Below, one piece after another: positions 1 through 11,398 of a DNA stretch of 64,000 bases. The position numbers and the translations under genes are program-made. Every line of letters starts with the position of its first letter. Position 1 is the stretch's first letter. Source of the DNA: Mycobacterium shinjukuense (GTDB lineage: Bacteria; Actinomycetota; Actinomycetes; Mycobacteriales; Mycobacteriaceae). The DNA is taken from the NCBI RefSeq assembly GCF_010730055.1, contig NZ_AP022575.1, positions 1,736,001-1,800,000 on the forward strand. Reading direction: 5' to 3'. The notes beneath the pieces were generated by a model. It worked only from the letters and a program-made list of their open reading frames with translations. It made no database searches and was not told the origin of the DNA.

Positions 1-174
1 CCCGGGCGATCCGGCTGCAATCGCTTCTTGTCCTGCCGGGCCCGCGGGCGCACCGCCAGGATGTGCGTCGACCCGTTCACCACCCGCATCTGCTGACAAA
101 AGGCCTCATCACGCCGCCGCCTCGGGGATATGGACACCCGATAACACCATGCGGCCGTAGCCGCCCAAATCATA

Positions 175-190
175 GACAACGCGCGTTGTC
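175..190. promoter_or_regulatory. Perfect 16-bp palindrome, candidate repressor operator
   Basis: GACAACGC followed by its exact reverse complement GCGTTGTC, about 42 bp upstream of the start of the DUF2236 gene. The size, perfect symmetry and CG-rich centre resemble operators bound by TetR-type dimers. No regulator gene lies next to it in the window, so the partner is unknown. The rest of positions 1-231 shows no convincing gene. Confidence 0.5.
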
Positions 191-231
191 AACGCTTATC
201 GTGAGCGCAATTACAGTGCACGGAGGCCGTG

Positions 232-1290
232 ATGACTGCCACCTCGACGACATCGGCTGACCCGCTTGGTCCCGACTCGCTGACTTGGAAGTATTTCGGA
301 GACTTGCGCACCGCAATGATGGGCGTCTGGATCGGCGCGATCCAGAACATGTATCCGGATCTGGGCGCGGGCGTGGAGGAGCATTCAATCCTGCTGCGGG
401 AACCATTGCAGCGGGTGGCCCGGTCGGTGTACCCGATCATGGGCGTGGTCTATGACGGGGATCGGGCGCCCCAGACCGGGCAGCAGATCAAGGGCTACCA
501 CCACACCATCAAGGGAGTCGACGCCGAGGGTCGTCGCTATCACGCGCTGAACCCGGAGACGTTCTATTGGGCGCACGCGACCTTCTTCATGCTCGTCATC
601 AACGTCGCCGAGTACTTTTGCGGGGGCTTGACCGAGGCCGAGAAGCGCCAGCTGTTCGACGAGCACGTGCGGTGGTATCGGATGTACGGGATGAGCATGC
701 GGCCGGTGCCCACATCGTGGGAAGACTTCCAGGAATACTGGCATCGAGTCTGCCGCGACAAGCTGGAGATCAACCAGGCGACCGTGGACATCTTCCACAT
801 GCGCATTCCCAAGCCCAAATTCGTTCTGCTGCCCACACCGATCTGGGATCAGTTGTTCAGGCCGCTGGTGGCCGGTCAGCGTTGGATTGCCGCCGGGTTG
901 TTCGATCCGGTCGTCCGGGAGAAGGCGGGCATGCACTGGACACCGGGCGATGAGGTGTTGCTGCGGTTGTTCGGCAAACTGGTGGAGCTGGCATTCGTGG
1001 CTGTGCCCGACGAAATTCGGCTGCACCCACGCGCGCTGGCCGCCTACCGCCGGGCGCAGGGACGTATTCCCAACGATGCCCCGTTGGTCGAGGCACCGCG
1101 GTTCATGGCGCCGCCCCGCGACCGCCGGGGGTTGCCGATGCACTACTTCCCGCCCCGCACCCGCCCGTTGCGGCTGCCCTCGCCGCTGGACCCCGCCCGG
1201 CTCATCATGGAACGGGCCGGATCGCTGGTGCACAACACGCTTTCGCTGGCAGGCCTGCGACCGGCGAGGGGCCACCGAAAGGCCGCATAA
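232..1290 (+). CDS. DUF2236 / MpaB-type oxygenase-like protein (Rv1645c family)
   Basis: 352-residue soluble protein of the DUF2236 family, whose characterised relatives (MpaB, latex-clearing protein Lcp) are b-type heme oxygenases. The family pattern is visible: an N-terminal region with LLREPLQRVARS, a His-rich middle (KGYHHTIKG; FYWAHATFFM around residues 95-125, with histidines in the expected heme region) and a helical C-terminus. The start chosen is the ATG at 232; a GTG lies one codon earlier, and GGAGG sits at 222-226. A perfect palindrome 42 bp upstream suggests repressor control. Substrate unknown. Its stop is 2 bp from the stop of the convergent tsnR gene. Confidence 0.85.
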   Translation: MTATSTTSADPLGPDSLTWKYFGDLRTAMMGVWIGAIQNMYPDLGAGVEEHSILLREPLQRVARSVYPIMGVVYDGDRAPQTGQQIKGYHHTIKGVDAEGRRYHALNPETFYWAHATFFMLVINVAEYFCGGLTEAEKRQLFDEHVRWYRMYGMSMRPVPTSWEDFQEYWHRVCRDKLEINQATVDIFHMRIPKPKFVLLPTPIWDQLFRPLVAGQRWIAAGLFDPVVREKAGMHWTPGDEVLLRLFGKLVELAFVAVPDEIRLHPRALAAYRRAQGRIPNDAPLVEAPRFMAPPRDRRGLPMHYFPPRTRPLRLPSPLDPARLIMERAGSLVHNTLSLAGLRPARGHRKAA

Positions 1291-1292
1291 AC

Positions 1293-2060
1293 CTAGGGCC
1301 GCTGGACAACACCCAACGACCGGGCGCTCTGGTACAGACAGATCGCCGCGGCGGCCGCGACATTGAGGCTCTGCACCCTGCCGAACATCGGGATGCGCAC
1401 CCGGTGGTCCGCCCGCGCCGCGATGTCGGCCGATAATCCGTGTGCTTCGGCCCCGAACAACCATGCCGTCGGGTTGGCGAGCAACGGATCGGCAGCGTCC
1501 AGAGACGTCTCCCCGTCCACCGTGGTAGCCAGCAGTTGCAAGCCGGCCGCGCGGACGGCGGTGAGCGCGGCGTGCACATCGGGTGCAATGACGACCGGGA
1601 TCGAGAAGATGCTGCCGGCAGAGGCGCGCAGGCACTTGCCGTTGTATGGGTCGACGGCGTGCCCGGCCAGGATGACCGCGGCACAACCCATGGCGTCGGC
1701 AATGCGAATGAGCGTGCCGGCGTTACCGGGCTCCCCGATCCCGACGGCGGCCGCGATCAGCTGAGGCGAGCCAGCCAGCACATCCTGCAGCCGGTTGGCC
1801 GGCATGTCGCACACCGCGACCAATCCCGTCGGGGTCACCGTGTCGGATAGCGCCTTTGCGGCACGTTCGGTCACCACGTGGACCGACGACTCCTGCCTGG
1901 CCAGCAAGGATTCGTGACGTCGGGCGGCGGATTCGGTGACGAAGATGTCCCGCACCAGACCCCGCGCCGAGGCGGCCTCGACCAGGTGCGGGCCTTCGGC
2001 AAGAAATCGTCTCGAGCGGCGCCGGCCGACCTGACGGTGAAGCTTGACCGCCGCAACCAC
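1293..2060 (-). CDS. tsnR: SpoU/TrmH-family 23S rRNA 2'-O-methyltransferase
   Basis: SAM-dependent RNA ribose methyltransferase of the SPOUT (TrmH) class, expected to modify rRNA. The N-terminal substrate-binding part contains RRRSRRFLAEGPHLVEAA. The C-terminal SPOUT knot has the three family motifs: GEPGNAGTLIRIADAMG, then GSIFSIPV, then SLNVAAAAAICLYQ. It is the last gene of the infC-rpmI-rplT-tsnR run, 39 bp after rplT. The coordinates use the first ordinary start codon (GTG at 2060). The frame continues upstream through residues LLTERSAR to a CTG at 2084, which matches the N-terminus I remember for the M. tuberculosis protein, so initiation at CTG is possible. Confidence 0.88.
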   Translation of the reverse strand: MVAAVKLHRQVGRRRSRRFLAEGPHLVEAASARGLVRDIFVTESAARRHESLLARQESSVHVVTERAAKALSDTVTPTGLVAVCDMPANRLQDVLAGSPQLIAAAVGIGEPGNAGTLIRIADAMGCAAVILAGHAVDPYNGKCLRASAGSIFSIPVVIAPDVHAALTAVRAAGLQLLATTVDGETSLDAADPLLANPTAWLFGAEAHGLSADIAARADHRVRIPMFGRVQSLNVAAAAAICLYQSARSLGVVQRP

Positions 2061-2099
2061 CCGGGCCGAGCGTTCGGTGAGCAGCGGAAGGCCCCGAAC

Positions 2100-2489
2100 T
2101 CAGGCCGCCTCTCCGGACGGGGCGTTGACGTCGTCGGGCAGGGCCGCCCGGGCGACACCGACAAGGGCGGTGAACGCCGCCGGATCGGTGACGGCGATGT
2201 CGGCGAGGTTCTTGCGGTCCACCTCGACGCCCGCGGCCTTCAGGCCTTGGATCAGCCGGTTATAGGTGATGTCGTTGGCGCGCGCGGCCGCGTTGATCCG
2301 CGAGATCCACAGCTTGCGGAACTCGCCTTTGCGCGCGCGACGGTCGCGGTAGGCATAGTTCAACGAGTGCAGCTGCTGCTCTTTGGCCTTTCGGTACAGC
2401 CGGGATCGCTGGCCACGATAGCCCTTCGAGGCCTTCAGGACGGTGCGCCGCTTCTTATGGGCATTGACTGCCCGCTTCACGCGTGCCAT
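2100..2489 (-). CDS. rplT: 50S ribosomal protein L20
   Basis: 129-residue basic ribosomal protein that binds 23S rRNA early in 50S assembly. It begins MARVKRAVNAHKKRRTVLK, followed by the hallmark GYRGQRSRLYRKAKEQ and DRRARKGEFRKLWI stretches. It is third in the infC operon, 59 bp after rpmI. In other bacteria L20 represses this operon by binding its leader, which fits the structured leader upstream of infC here. The C-terminal tail (from about residue 118) is longer than in most phyla, which is usual for actinobacteria. Confidence 0.97.
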   Translation of the reverse strand: MARVKRAVNAHKKRRTVLKASKGYRGQRSRLYRKAKEQQLHSLNYAYRDRRARKGEFRKLWISRINAAARANDITYNRLIQGLKAAGVEVDRKNLADIAVTDPAAFTALVGVARAALPDDVNAPSGEAA

Positions 2490-2548
2490 GGGTGTTCCTA
2501 CTCTCCTGTGGACGTACTCGGTCAGGGGCTGGCGCAGCCCCGCGTCGG

Positions 2549-2743
2549 TCAGCCGTTCAGCAGCGCGTTGACCCGCTTGGTGTCGTTGGCCGCGACCGCC
2601 GTGCGGCCGTCCAGCCGCCTGGTGCGCCTGCTGGGCTTGTGCTCGAGCAGATGCCGGCGCCCGGCCTTTTGCCGGACGATTTTGCCGGTGCCGGTGCGCC
2701 GGAACCGCTTCGCGGCCCCGCTGTGGGTTTTGGCCTTGGGCAT
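2549..2743 (-). CDS. rpmI: 50S ribosomal protein L35
   Basis: 64-residue basic protein with the L35 signature: MPKAKTHSGAAKRFRRTGTG, then HLLEHKPSRRTRRLDG. Its length is normal for the family. It lies between infC (31-bp gap) and rplT (59-bp gap), the standard operon position. Confidence 0.97.
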   Translation of the reverse strand: MPKAKTHSGAAKRFRRTGTGKIVRQKAGRRHLLEHKPSRRTRRLDGRTAVAANDTKRVNALLNG

Positions 2744-2774
2744 GTTTCCTCAGTTCTTCCGTGTTGCCGGCGAG

Positions 2775-3383
2775 TTAGTTCGCTGACGGTTTCGTGTCGC
2801 CGCCCGCATTGGGGGGCTGCGCCGGCCGGGCACCGGACTCACCCGGATGCCGCGCCCGCGCACGGGTCTTTGCTCCGCGGTGCGGTGCCAACACCATCGT
2901 CATGTTGCGCCCGTCTTGCTTGGCCGACGTTTCGACGAATCCGTAGTCGGCGACGTCGGCGCCCAGCCGCTGCAGCAATCGATAGCCCAACTCGGGCCGC
3001 GACTGCTCACGTCCGCGAAACATGATGGTGACTTTGACCTTTGATCCCGCCTCCAGGAAGCGGACCACGTGCCCCTTCTTGGTTTCGTAGTCGTGATCGT
3101 CGATCTTCGGTCGCAGCTTTTGTTCTTTGACGACGGTCTGCTGCTGGTTGCGGCGGGATTCGCGCGCCTTCTGCGCCGCCTCGTATTTGTACTTGCCGTA
3201 GTCCATGATCTTGCAGACTGGCGGTCTGGCGTTCGGGGCGACTTCGACAAGGTCGAGATCGGCGTCCGCGGCGACGCGGAGTGCGTCTTCGATACGCACG
3301 ATGCCTACCTGCTCCCCCCCTGGGCCGATCAATCGAACTTCAGGTACGCGGATGCGTTCGTTGACGCGGGTCTCAGTGCTGAT
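2775..3383 (-). CDS. infC: Translation initiation factor IF-3, AUC start
   Basis: IF-3 binds the 30S subunit, blocks 50S joining and proof-reads start codon selection. The N-domain (RVNERIRVPEVRLIGPGGEQ, DLDLVEVAPNARPPVCKIMDYGKYKYE), linker and C-domain (FLEAGSKVKVTIMFRGRE) are complete. Family alignment places the start at ISTETRVNERIR, which is an ATC codon at 3383-3381, preceded by a GGGAGG Shine-Dalgarno. No ATG, GTG or TTG fits before the TTG at 3332, which would cut 17 conserved residues. A rare start codon on infC is the classical autoregulatory device (AUU in E. coli). The C-terminus is a low-complexity Pro/Gly/Ala-rich tail. Confidence 0.95.
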   Translation of the reverse strand: MSTETRVNERIRVPEVRLIGPGGEQVGIVRIEDALRVAADADLDLVEVAPNARPPVCKIMDYGKYKYEAAQKARESRRNQQQTVVKEQKLRPKIDDHDYETKKGHVVRFLEAGSKVKVTIMFRGREQSRPELGYRLLQRLGADVADYGFVETSAKQDGRNMTMVLAPHRGAKTRARARHPGESGARPAQPPNAGGDTKPSAN

Positions 3384-3470
3384 GGGGCCTCCCTCGTTGG
3401 CTCGTCGTTTCCGTTACAACCGGCGCCGGCAGCGGGCCGGAATCAGCGGTGGAAACACCAAGCCATCAGC

Positions 3471-3534
3471 AAAAAGGCCCTGCACAAGCAGGGCCCAATG
3501 CCGACCGATCGCGGCTTGAAGCCACTCAAGCCGC
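3471..3534 (-). terminator. Predicted attenuator in the infC leader
   Basis: Read on the minus strand, a 9-bp hairpin (GCGGCTTGA/TCAAGCCGC, 3534-3511, 6-nt loop) is followed by a perfect intrinsic-terminator hairpin: GGCCCTGC, loop TTGT, GCAGGGCC, then TTTTT (3495-3471). It lies about 90 nt before the infC start codon. A terminator with a U-tract inside the leader of a ribosomal-protein operon implies premature termination control, as for L20 or IF-3 leaders elsewhere. Intrinsic terminators this canonical are uncommon in mycobacteria. Confidence 0.7.
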
Positions 3535-3818
3535 CTGCGCCACGCGCAGAACAGGCACTCTGAGATGCCCGTGACCGGACCGCATGGCCGTGACAAGGCC
3601 GTGAAACCTTCTCGTGGCTAGCGGTGGGAGTGGGACTCCACTTTTCTGTTCCTGGCCTTCGCCGGGATGGTCGCAATGGCTAGTCTAGCAGCCATGGCGC
3701 GTCATCTCGGCGACGCAAGACCGCCGGCGACGACCGAACTTCGAGCCAACGGCTCCGGCCCGACCACGCGGCGGCTTCGCCGGGAATTTCCCGGGGATAA
3801 CGAATATCCTCGCCGTCT
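3535..3818. other. Divergent intergenic region between infC leader and lysX
   Basis: No gene seen. It must hold the infC-operon promoter (minus strand) and the lysX promoter (plus strand). A TAGACT hexamer on the minus strand at 3687-3682 could be the infC -10 box, but no convincing -35 element was found, so no promoter is called. Confidence 0.4.
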
Positions 3819-6800
3819 GTGACCCTCACAACGCCTCGCTCGATGGAGAGCAGGCCCGTCTCCCGGTTTCACTGGGTTCCGGCGGCGGCCGGCTGGACCG
3901 TCGGCGTGATCGCCACCCTGTCGCTGCTTGCCAGCATGTCGCCGCTGATCCGGTGGATCATCAAGGTTCCCCGCGAATTCATCAACAGCTACCTGTTCAA
4001 CTTCCCTGATACCAGCTTCGCGTGGTCTTTCGTGCTGGCACTGCTGGCCGGCGCATTGACCGCGCGCAAACGGATCGCCTGGTTGCTGTTGCTGGCAAAC
4101 ATGGTCCTGGCCGCCGTTTTCAATGCCGCCGATATCGCCGCCGGCGGCAACACCGCGGCGGAAAACTTCGGCGAGAACCTCGGATTCGCGTTCCACGTGG
4201 TGGCGGCTGTCCTGCTGGTGCTCGGCTACCGGGAGTTCTGGGCCAAGGTTCGCCGAGGCGCGCTGTTCAAGGCGGCCGCGGTGCTGGTTGCCGGCGACGC
4301 CATCGGAATCCTGGCGTCCTGGGGTCTGGTCGAACTGTTCCCGGGATCGCTTGCGTCGCAAGACCGGCTGCCGTATGTGGCCAACCGGGTGGTCGGATTT
4401 GCCTTCGCCGATCCCGACCTGTTCACCGGCCGACCGCACGTTTTCCTTAATGCGATTTTCGGGTTGTTCGGGGCCTTGGCCCTGATCGCGGCGACGGTCG
4501 TGTTGTTCCAATCCCAGCGCGCCGACAACGCGTTGACCGGTGAGGATGAATCCGCTATTCGAGGGCTGCTGGAGCTGTACGGGAAGAACGACTCGCTGGG
4601 CTATTTCGCCACCCGCCGCGACAAGTCGGTGGTGTTCGCACCCAGCGGCCGCGCGGCCATCACCTACCGTGTCGAGATCGGTGTCTGCCTGGCCAGCGGC
4701 GACCCGGTGGGTGACCCGCGGGCGTGGCCGCAGGCCGTGGACGCCTGGCTGCGGCTGTGCCAGGCCTATGGCTGGTCGCCCGGTGTCATGGGCGCCAGTT
4801 CCCAGGGCGCCCAGGCCTATCGCCAGGCCGGCCTGAACGCCCTGGAACTCGGTGATGAGGCCATCCTGCGGCCGGCCGATTTCAGGTTGTCCGGCCCGGA
4901 GATGCGTGGGGTACGCCAGGCCGTCACCCGGGCCCGCAGGGCGGGGCTGACGGTGCGCATCCGCCGACACCGCGACGTTTCCGAGGACGAGATGGTGCGC
5001 ACGATCCAGCGCGCCGACGCCTGGCGCGACACCGAGTCCGAGCGCGGGTTCTCGATGGCGCTGGGCCGCCTCGGGGACCCGGCGGACTCCGACTGCCTGC
5101 TGGTGGAGGCGGTCACCCCGGACAACGAGGTGGTGGCGCTGCTGTCGCTGGTGCCGTGGGGCACCACCGGCGTCTCCCTGGACGTGATGCGCCGATCTCC
5201 GCAATCGCCCAACGGCACCATCGAACTCATGGTCACAGAGCTCGCCCTGCACGCGGAAAGCCTTGGCATCAACCGTATTTCGCTAAACTTCGCGGTATTT
5301 CGGGCCGCCTTCGAGCAGGGCGCCCAACTCGGCGCCGGCCCGGTTGCCCGATTGTGGCGGTGGCTGCTTGTTTTCTTCTCGCGGTGGTGGCAGCTCGAGA
5401 CACTGTACCGGTCCAACCAGAAATACCAACCCGAATGGGTGCCGCGCTACGCCTGCTACGACGACGCCCGCGTGATGCCCAAGGTGGGCGTGGCCTCGGT
5501 GATCGCCGAGGGCTTCCTGGTGTTGCCGTTCAGCCGACGCAACAAGGTGCACACCGGCCACCATCCCGCGGTGCCCGAGCGGCTGGCGGCCACCGGCCTG
5601 TTGCATCACGACGGCTCGGCGCCGGACTTGCGCGGGCTGCAACAAGCCGACCTCGACGACGGCGAGGAAATTCGGCGTCGCCTGCCCGAGCAGGTGCGGG
5701 TCCGACTGACAAAGTTAAAGCAGCTGCAGGGCAATGGAATTGACGTCTACCCGGTGGGCGCCCCGCCCAGCCACACGGTTGCACAGGCGATGGATGCGGA
5801 CGACCACGCCACGGTATCGGTGTGCGGACGGATCTTGCGGGTCCGCAACTACGGCGGCGTCCTGTTTGCCCACCTGCGCGACTGGACGGGCGAAATGCAA
5901 GTGCTGCTGGATAATTCGCGCTTAGAGCAGGGCCGTGCCGCGGATTTCAACGCCGCGATCGATCTTGGTGACCTGGTGGAGATGACCGGGAACATGGGGT
6001 CCAGCAAGACCGGAACTCGGTCGTTGATAGTGCGCAGCTGGCGTCTGATCGGTAAATGCTTGCGGCCGTTGCCGAATAAATGGAAGGGGCTGACCGACCC
6101 CGAGGCCCGAGTGCGGGCCCGCTATGTCGACCTGGCGGTCAACGTCGAGACACGCGAGCTGATCACCGCCCGCAGCGCGGTATTGCGCGCCGTTCGAGAC
6201 ACACTGTTCGCCAAGGGCTTTATCGAAGTCGAGACCCCGATCCTGCAGCAGATACATGGCGGAGCCACGGCCCGACCGTTCGTCACCCACATCAACGCCT
6301 ACTCCCTGGACCTATACTTGCGCATCGCGCCGGAGCTGTATCTGAAGCGGCTGTGCGTCGGCGGTGTGGAACGCGTATTCGAACTCGGCCGGGCGTTTCG
6401 CAACGAGGGTGTCGACTTCAGCCACAACCCCGAGTTCACCCTGCTGGAGGCCTATCAAGCGCACGCCGACTACATGGTGTGGGTCGACGGCTGCCGCGAG
6501 CTCATCCAAAACGCCGCCCAGGCCGCCAACGGCGCTCCCGCTGTGCTGCGGCCCAGCGGCGACGGCCGCTTCGAGCCCGTGGACATCTCCGGGGTGTGGC
6601 CGGTCAGGACCGTTCATGACGCGGTTTCCGAAGCCCTCGGTGAGCACATCGACGCCGACACCGGCCTGGCGGCGTTGCGCAAGCTGGCCGACGCCGCCCG
6701 CATTCCCTATCGGGAGCAGTGGGACGCCGGCGCGGTGGTGCTGGAGCTGTACGAGCATCTGGTCGAGAGCCGCACCAAGCAACCCACGTTCTACATCGAC

Positions 6801-7136
6801 TTCCCCACCTCGGTGTCGCCACTCGCCCGGCCGCACCGCAGCAAACACGGTGTCGCCGAACGCTGGGATCTGGTGGCGTGGGGCCTGGAGCTGGGCACCG
6901 CCTACAGCGAACTCACCGACCCGGTGGAGCAGCGGCAGCGGCTGCATGAGCAATCTCTGCTGGCAGCCGGTGGAGATCCGGAGGCGATGCAGCTCGACGA
7001 GGATTTCTTGCAGGCCATGGAGTACGCGATGCCGCCCACCGGCGGCTTGGGAATGGGCATCGACCGGGTCATCATGCTGATCACCGGGCGCAGCATTCGC
7101 GAAACGCTGCCGTTTCCACTGGCCAAGCCGCACTAA
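3819..7136 (+). CDS. lysX: Bifunctional lysylphosphatidylglycerol synthetase / lysyl-tRNA synthetase
   Basis: 1105-residue membrane enzyme that charges tRNA with lysine and transfers it to phosphatidylglycerol, giving cationic lipid and resistance to antimicrobial peptides. The first ~240 residues are hydrophobic membrane segments. A DUF2156 (MprF-type) aminoacyl transferase domain follows (about 250-600; GVMGASSQGAQAY, ERGFSMALGRLGDP). The rest is a class II LysRS: an OB fold (VCGRILRVRNYGGVLFAHLRD), motif 2 (FRNEGVDFSHNPEFTLLEAY) and motif 3 (GLGMGIDRVIMLITG, then LPFPL at the end). The start is a GTG; an ATG lies 8 codons later. The M. tuberculosis protein is somewhat longer from memory. 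Divergent from infC. Confidence 0.95.
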   Translation: MTLTTPRSMESRPVSRFHWVPAAAGWTVGVIATLSLLASMSPLIRWIIKVPREFINSYLFNFPDTSFAWSFVLALLAGALTARKRIAWLLLLANMVLAAVFNAADIAAGGNTAAENFGENLGFAFHVVAAVLLVLGYREFWAKVRRGALFKAAAVLVAGDAIGILASWGLVELFPGSLASQDRLPYVANRVVGFAFADPDLFTGRPHVFLNAIFGLFGALALIAATVVLFQSQRADNALTGEDESAIRGLLELYGKNDSLGYFATRRDKSVVFAPSGRAAITYRVEIGVCLASGDPVGDPRAWPQAVDAWLRLCQAYGWSPGVMGASSQGAQAYRQAGLNALELGDEAILRPADFRLSGPEMRGVRQAVTRARRAGLTVRIRRHRDVSEDEMVRTIQRADAWRDTESERGFSMALGRLGDPADSDCLLVEAVTPDNEVVALLSLVPWGTTGVSLDVMRRSPQSPNGTIELMVTELALHAESLGINRISLNFAVFRAAFEQGAQLGAGPVARLWRWLLVFFSRWWQLETLYRSNQKYQPEWVPRYACYDDARVMPKVGVASVIAEGFLVLPFSRRNKVHTGHHPAVPERLAATGLLHHDGSAPDLRGLQQADLDDGEEIRRRLPEQVRVRLTKLKQLQGNGIDVYPVGAPPSHTVAQAMDADDHATVSVCGRILRVRNYGGVLFAHLRDWTGEMQVLLDNSRLEQGRAADFNAAIDLGDLVEMTGNMGSSKTGTRSLIVRSWRLIGKCLRPLPNKWKGLTDPEARVRARYVDLAVNVETRELITARSAVLRAVRDTLFAKGFIEVETPILQQIHGGATARPFVTHINAYSLDLYLRIAPELYLKRLCVGGVERVFELGRAFRNEGVDFSHNPEFTLLEAYQAHADYMVWVDGCRELIQNAAQAANGAPAVLRPSGDGRFEPVDISGVWPVRTVHDAVSEALGEHIDADTGLAALRKLADAARIPYREQWDAGAVVLELYEHLVESRTKQPTFYIDFPTSVSPLARPHRSKHGVAERWDLVAWGLELGTAYSELTDPVEQRQRLHEQSLLAAGGDPEAMQLDEDFLQAMEYAMPPTGGLGMGIDRVIMLITGRSIRETLPFPLAKPH

Positions 7137-7251
7137 GGCCGCGCACATTGGCGCCCGGGGGCGGGTGTCGGGGCACGGCTCGTTCGCGTCGGGAGATGGC
7201 CGGCCGTTGCCGCCGGGCACCCCGGTCCGGATCCGCAGTAACGTTTGTGGC

Positions 7252-7497
7252 ATGCCCGACGAAGCCCCCGAAACCCCGGACGCCCAGCCCGATCCCGGGT
7301 ATGACAGCGGCGGTGTGCCGACCTGGGAATTCCTCCGCGAGAAGATCGAGCGCCGGCACGCGACGGCATTGGGTGCCAGCGAACTCGACACCGAGACGGC
7401 CGATGGCCGGGCTGTCGAGGAACAATACGAGCAGCGCCAACGCGCGGCGGCCGAACGGCTGGCCCAGATCCGTGAGTCGATGCGCACCGATGAGTGA
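7252..7497 (+). CDS. Small acidic hypothetical protein (Rv1638A-like)
   Basis: 81 residues, no membrane segment, rich in Glu/Asp/Arg. The N-terminal third is Pro/Asp-rich and probably disordered; the rest (VPTWEFLREKIERRHATALG, EEQYEQRQRAAAERLAQIRE) is predicted helical, possibly a coiled coil. The ATG at 7252 was chosen because the frame upstream of it has Pro/Arg/Gly-rich non-protein-like composition. Position beside uvrA matches the small M. tuberculosis gene Rv1638A. Function unknown. Confidence 0.65.
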   Translation: MPDEAPETPDAQPDPGYDSGGVPTWEFLREKIERRHATALGASELDTETADGRAVEEQYEQRQRAAAERLAQIRESMRTDE

Positions 7498-7570
7498 CAC
7501 CGCGCCCAGTTCGGGGCCGCCAAGGTGCCCCCCTGGCGAGGCACCCGGGAATTCAGTGCCGCGCCGCCGC

Positions 7571-10492
<2,922 letters not shown>

Positions 10493-10583
10493 GCTTCCCC
10501 TTTCAGCGGACGCGGTACGTACTCATGCTAGGTGGCCATACCGACAAGCCAACGCCGAGCAGTAATCTGACCGCTAAGCCCGC

Positions 10584-10697
10584 GCCGACGACGATGACGC
10601 CGGCGCGGCCGGGATGGTGGGGGTACCACCCGCTTGCGGGGGAGAGTGGCGCAATGGACAACGGCCGACGACGATGATGCCGGCGCAGCCAGGATGG
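10584..10697. repeat. Mycobacterial intergenic repeat: two 34-bp copies plus a REP-like core
   Basis: A 34-bp sequence beginning GCCGACGACGATGA occurs at 10584-10617 and again at 10664-10697 (three mismatches), an 80-bp period. Between them, 10625-10643 (ACCACCCGCTTGCGGGGGA) is the exact reverse complement of 34943-34961 inside cydC. The second copy ends in the GGAGGA that serves as ribosome binding site for the next gene. Resembles the dispersed repeats common in mycobacterial intergenic DNA. Confidence 0.75.
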
Positions 10698-10710
10698 AGG
10701 AGTGCGGAAC

Positions 10711-11388
10711 ATGACCACCGTCGATGACAACTACACCGGACACGTGGAACCGGGAACCGCGGCCCGCCGCACCCTGCCCGGCGCCACCATCGTGAAGGCG
10801 TCGGTGGGCCCGATGGACAACAACGCCTACCTGGTGACGTGTTCGGCGACTGGAGAAACGCTGCTGATCGACGCCGCCAATGACGCCGAGGTCCTCATCG
10901 ACCTGGTCCGACGGTACGCCCCGACGTTGTCGCTGATCGTCACCAGCCACCAGCACTTCGATCATTGGCAGGCGCTGGAAGCGGTGGCCAGGGCCACCGG
11001 CGCGCCGACGGCCGCCCACGAGATCGACGCCGCACCCCTGCCGGTTAAACCCGACCGTTTGCTGGCGGGCGGCGACACCGTCCAGATCGGCGAGCTGGCC
11101 TTCGACGTCATCCACTTGCGTGGACACACCCCCGGATCGATCGCGCTCGCCCTCGGCGGCCCCACAACCGGAGGCGTCACCCAGCTGTTCACCGGCGACT
11201 GCCTGTTCCCCGGCGGCGTCGGTAAGACCTGGCAGCCCGGTGATTTCAGCCAACTGCTCGACGACGTCGTCACTCGGGTGTTCGACGTGTACGACGACTC
11301 CACCGTCATCTACCCCGGCCACGGCGACGACACCGTATTGGGTGCCGAACGCCCTCATCTGGGTGAGTGGCGCGAGCGAGGTTGGTAG
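10711..11388 (+). CDS. MBL-fold metallo-hydrolase (Rv1637c family)
   Basis: 225-residue metallo-beta-lactamase-fold hydrolase of the glyoxalase II-like type. The zinc-binding signature is SHQHFDHW (the usual HxHxDH with Gln at the second position), then HTPGSIAL, GDCLFPGGVGKT and YPGHGDDT, giving the remaining His and Asp ligands. The ATG at 10711 is chosen because GGAGGA at 10696-10701 directly abuts the upstream GTG (10702) but stands 9 nt from this ATG. Likely a thioester hydrolase; substrate unknown. Converges with the stress-protein gene, 10 bp apart. Confidence 0.85.
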   Translation: MTTVDDNYTGHVEPGTAARRTLPGATIVKASVGPMDNNAYLVTCSATGETLLIDAANDAEVLIDLVRRYAPTLSLIVTSHQHFDHWQALEAVARATGAPTAAHEIDAAPLPVKPDRLLAGGDTVQIGELAFDVIHLRGHTPGSIALALGGPTTGGVTQLFTGDCLFPGGVGKTWQPGDFSQLLDDVVTRVFDVYDDSTVIYPGHGDDTVLGAERPHLGEWRERGW

Positions 11389-11398
11389 CGCGGTCCGC

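Noticed and set aside
63..260. 65-codon frame at the window start
   Set aside because: Pro/His/Arg-rich, crosses the palindrome and the next gene's start; not protein-like.
385..1686. Long minus-strand frame of 433 codons opposite the DUF2236 and tsnR genes
   Set aside because: Arg/His/Gly-rich shadow frame of two well supported genes; typical of high-GC DNA.
3702..5252. 516-codon minus-strand frame inside lysX
   Set aside because: Antisense shadow with no recognisable domain; lysX is certain.
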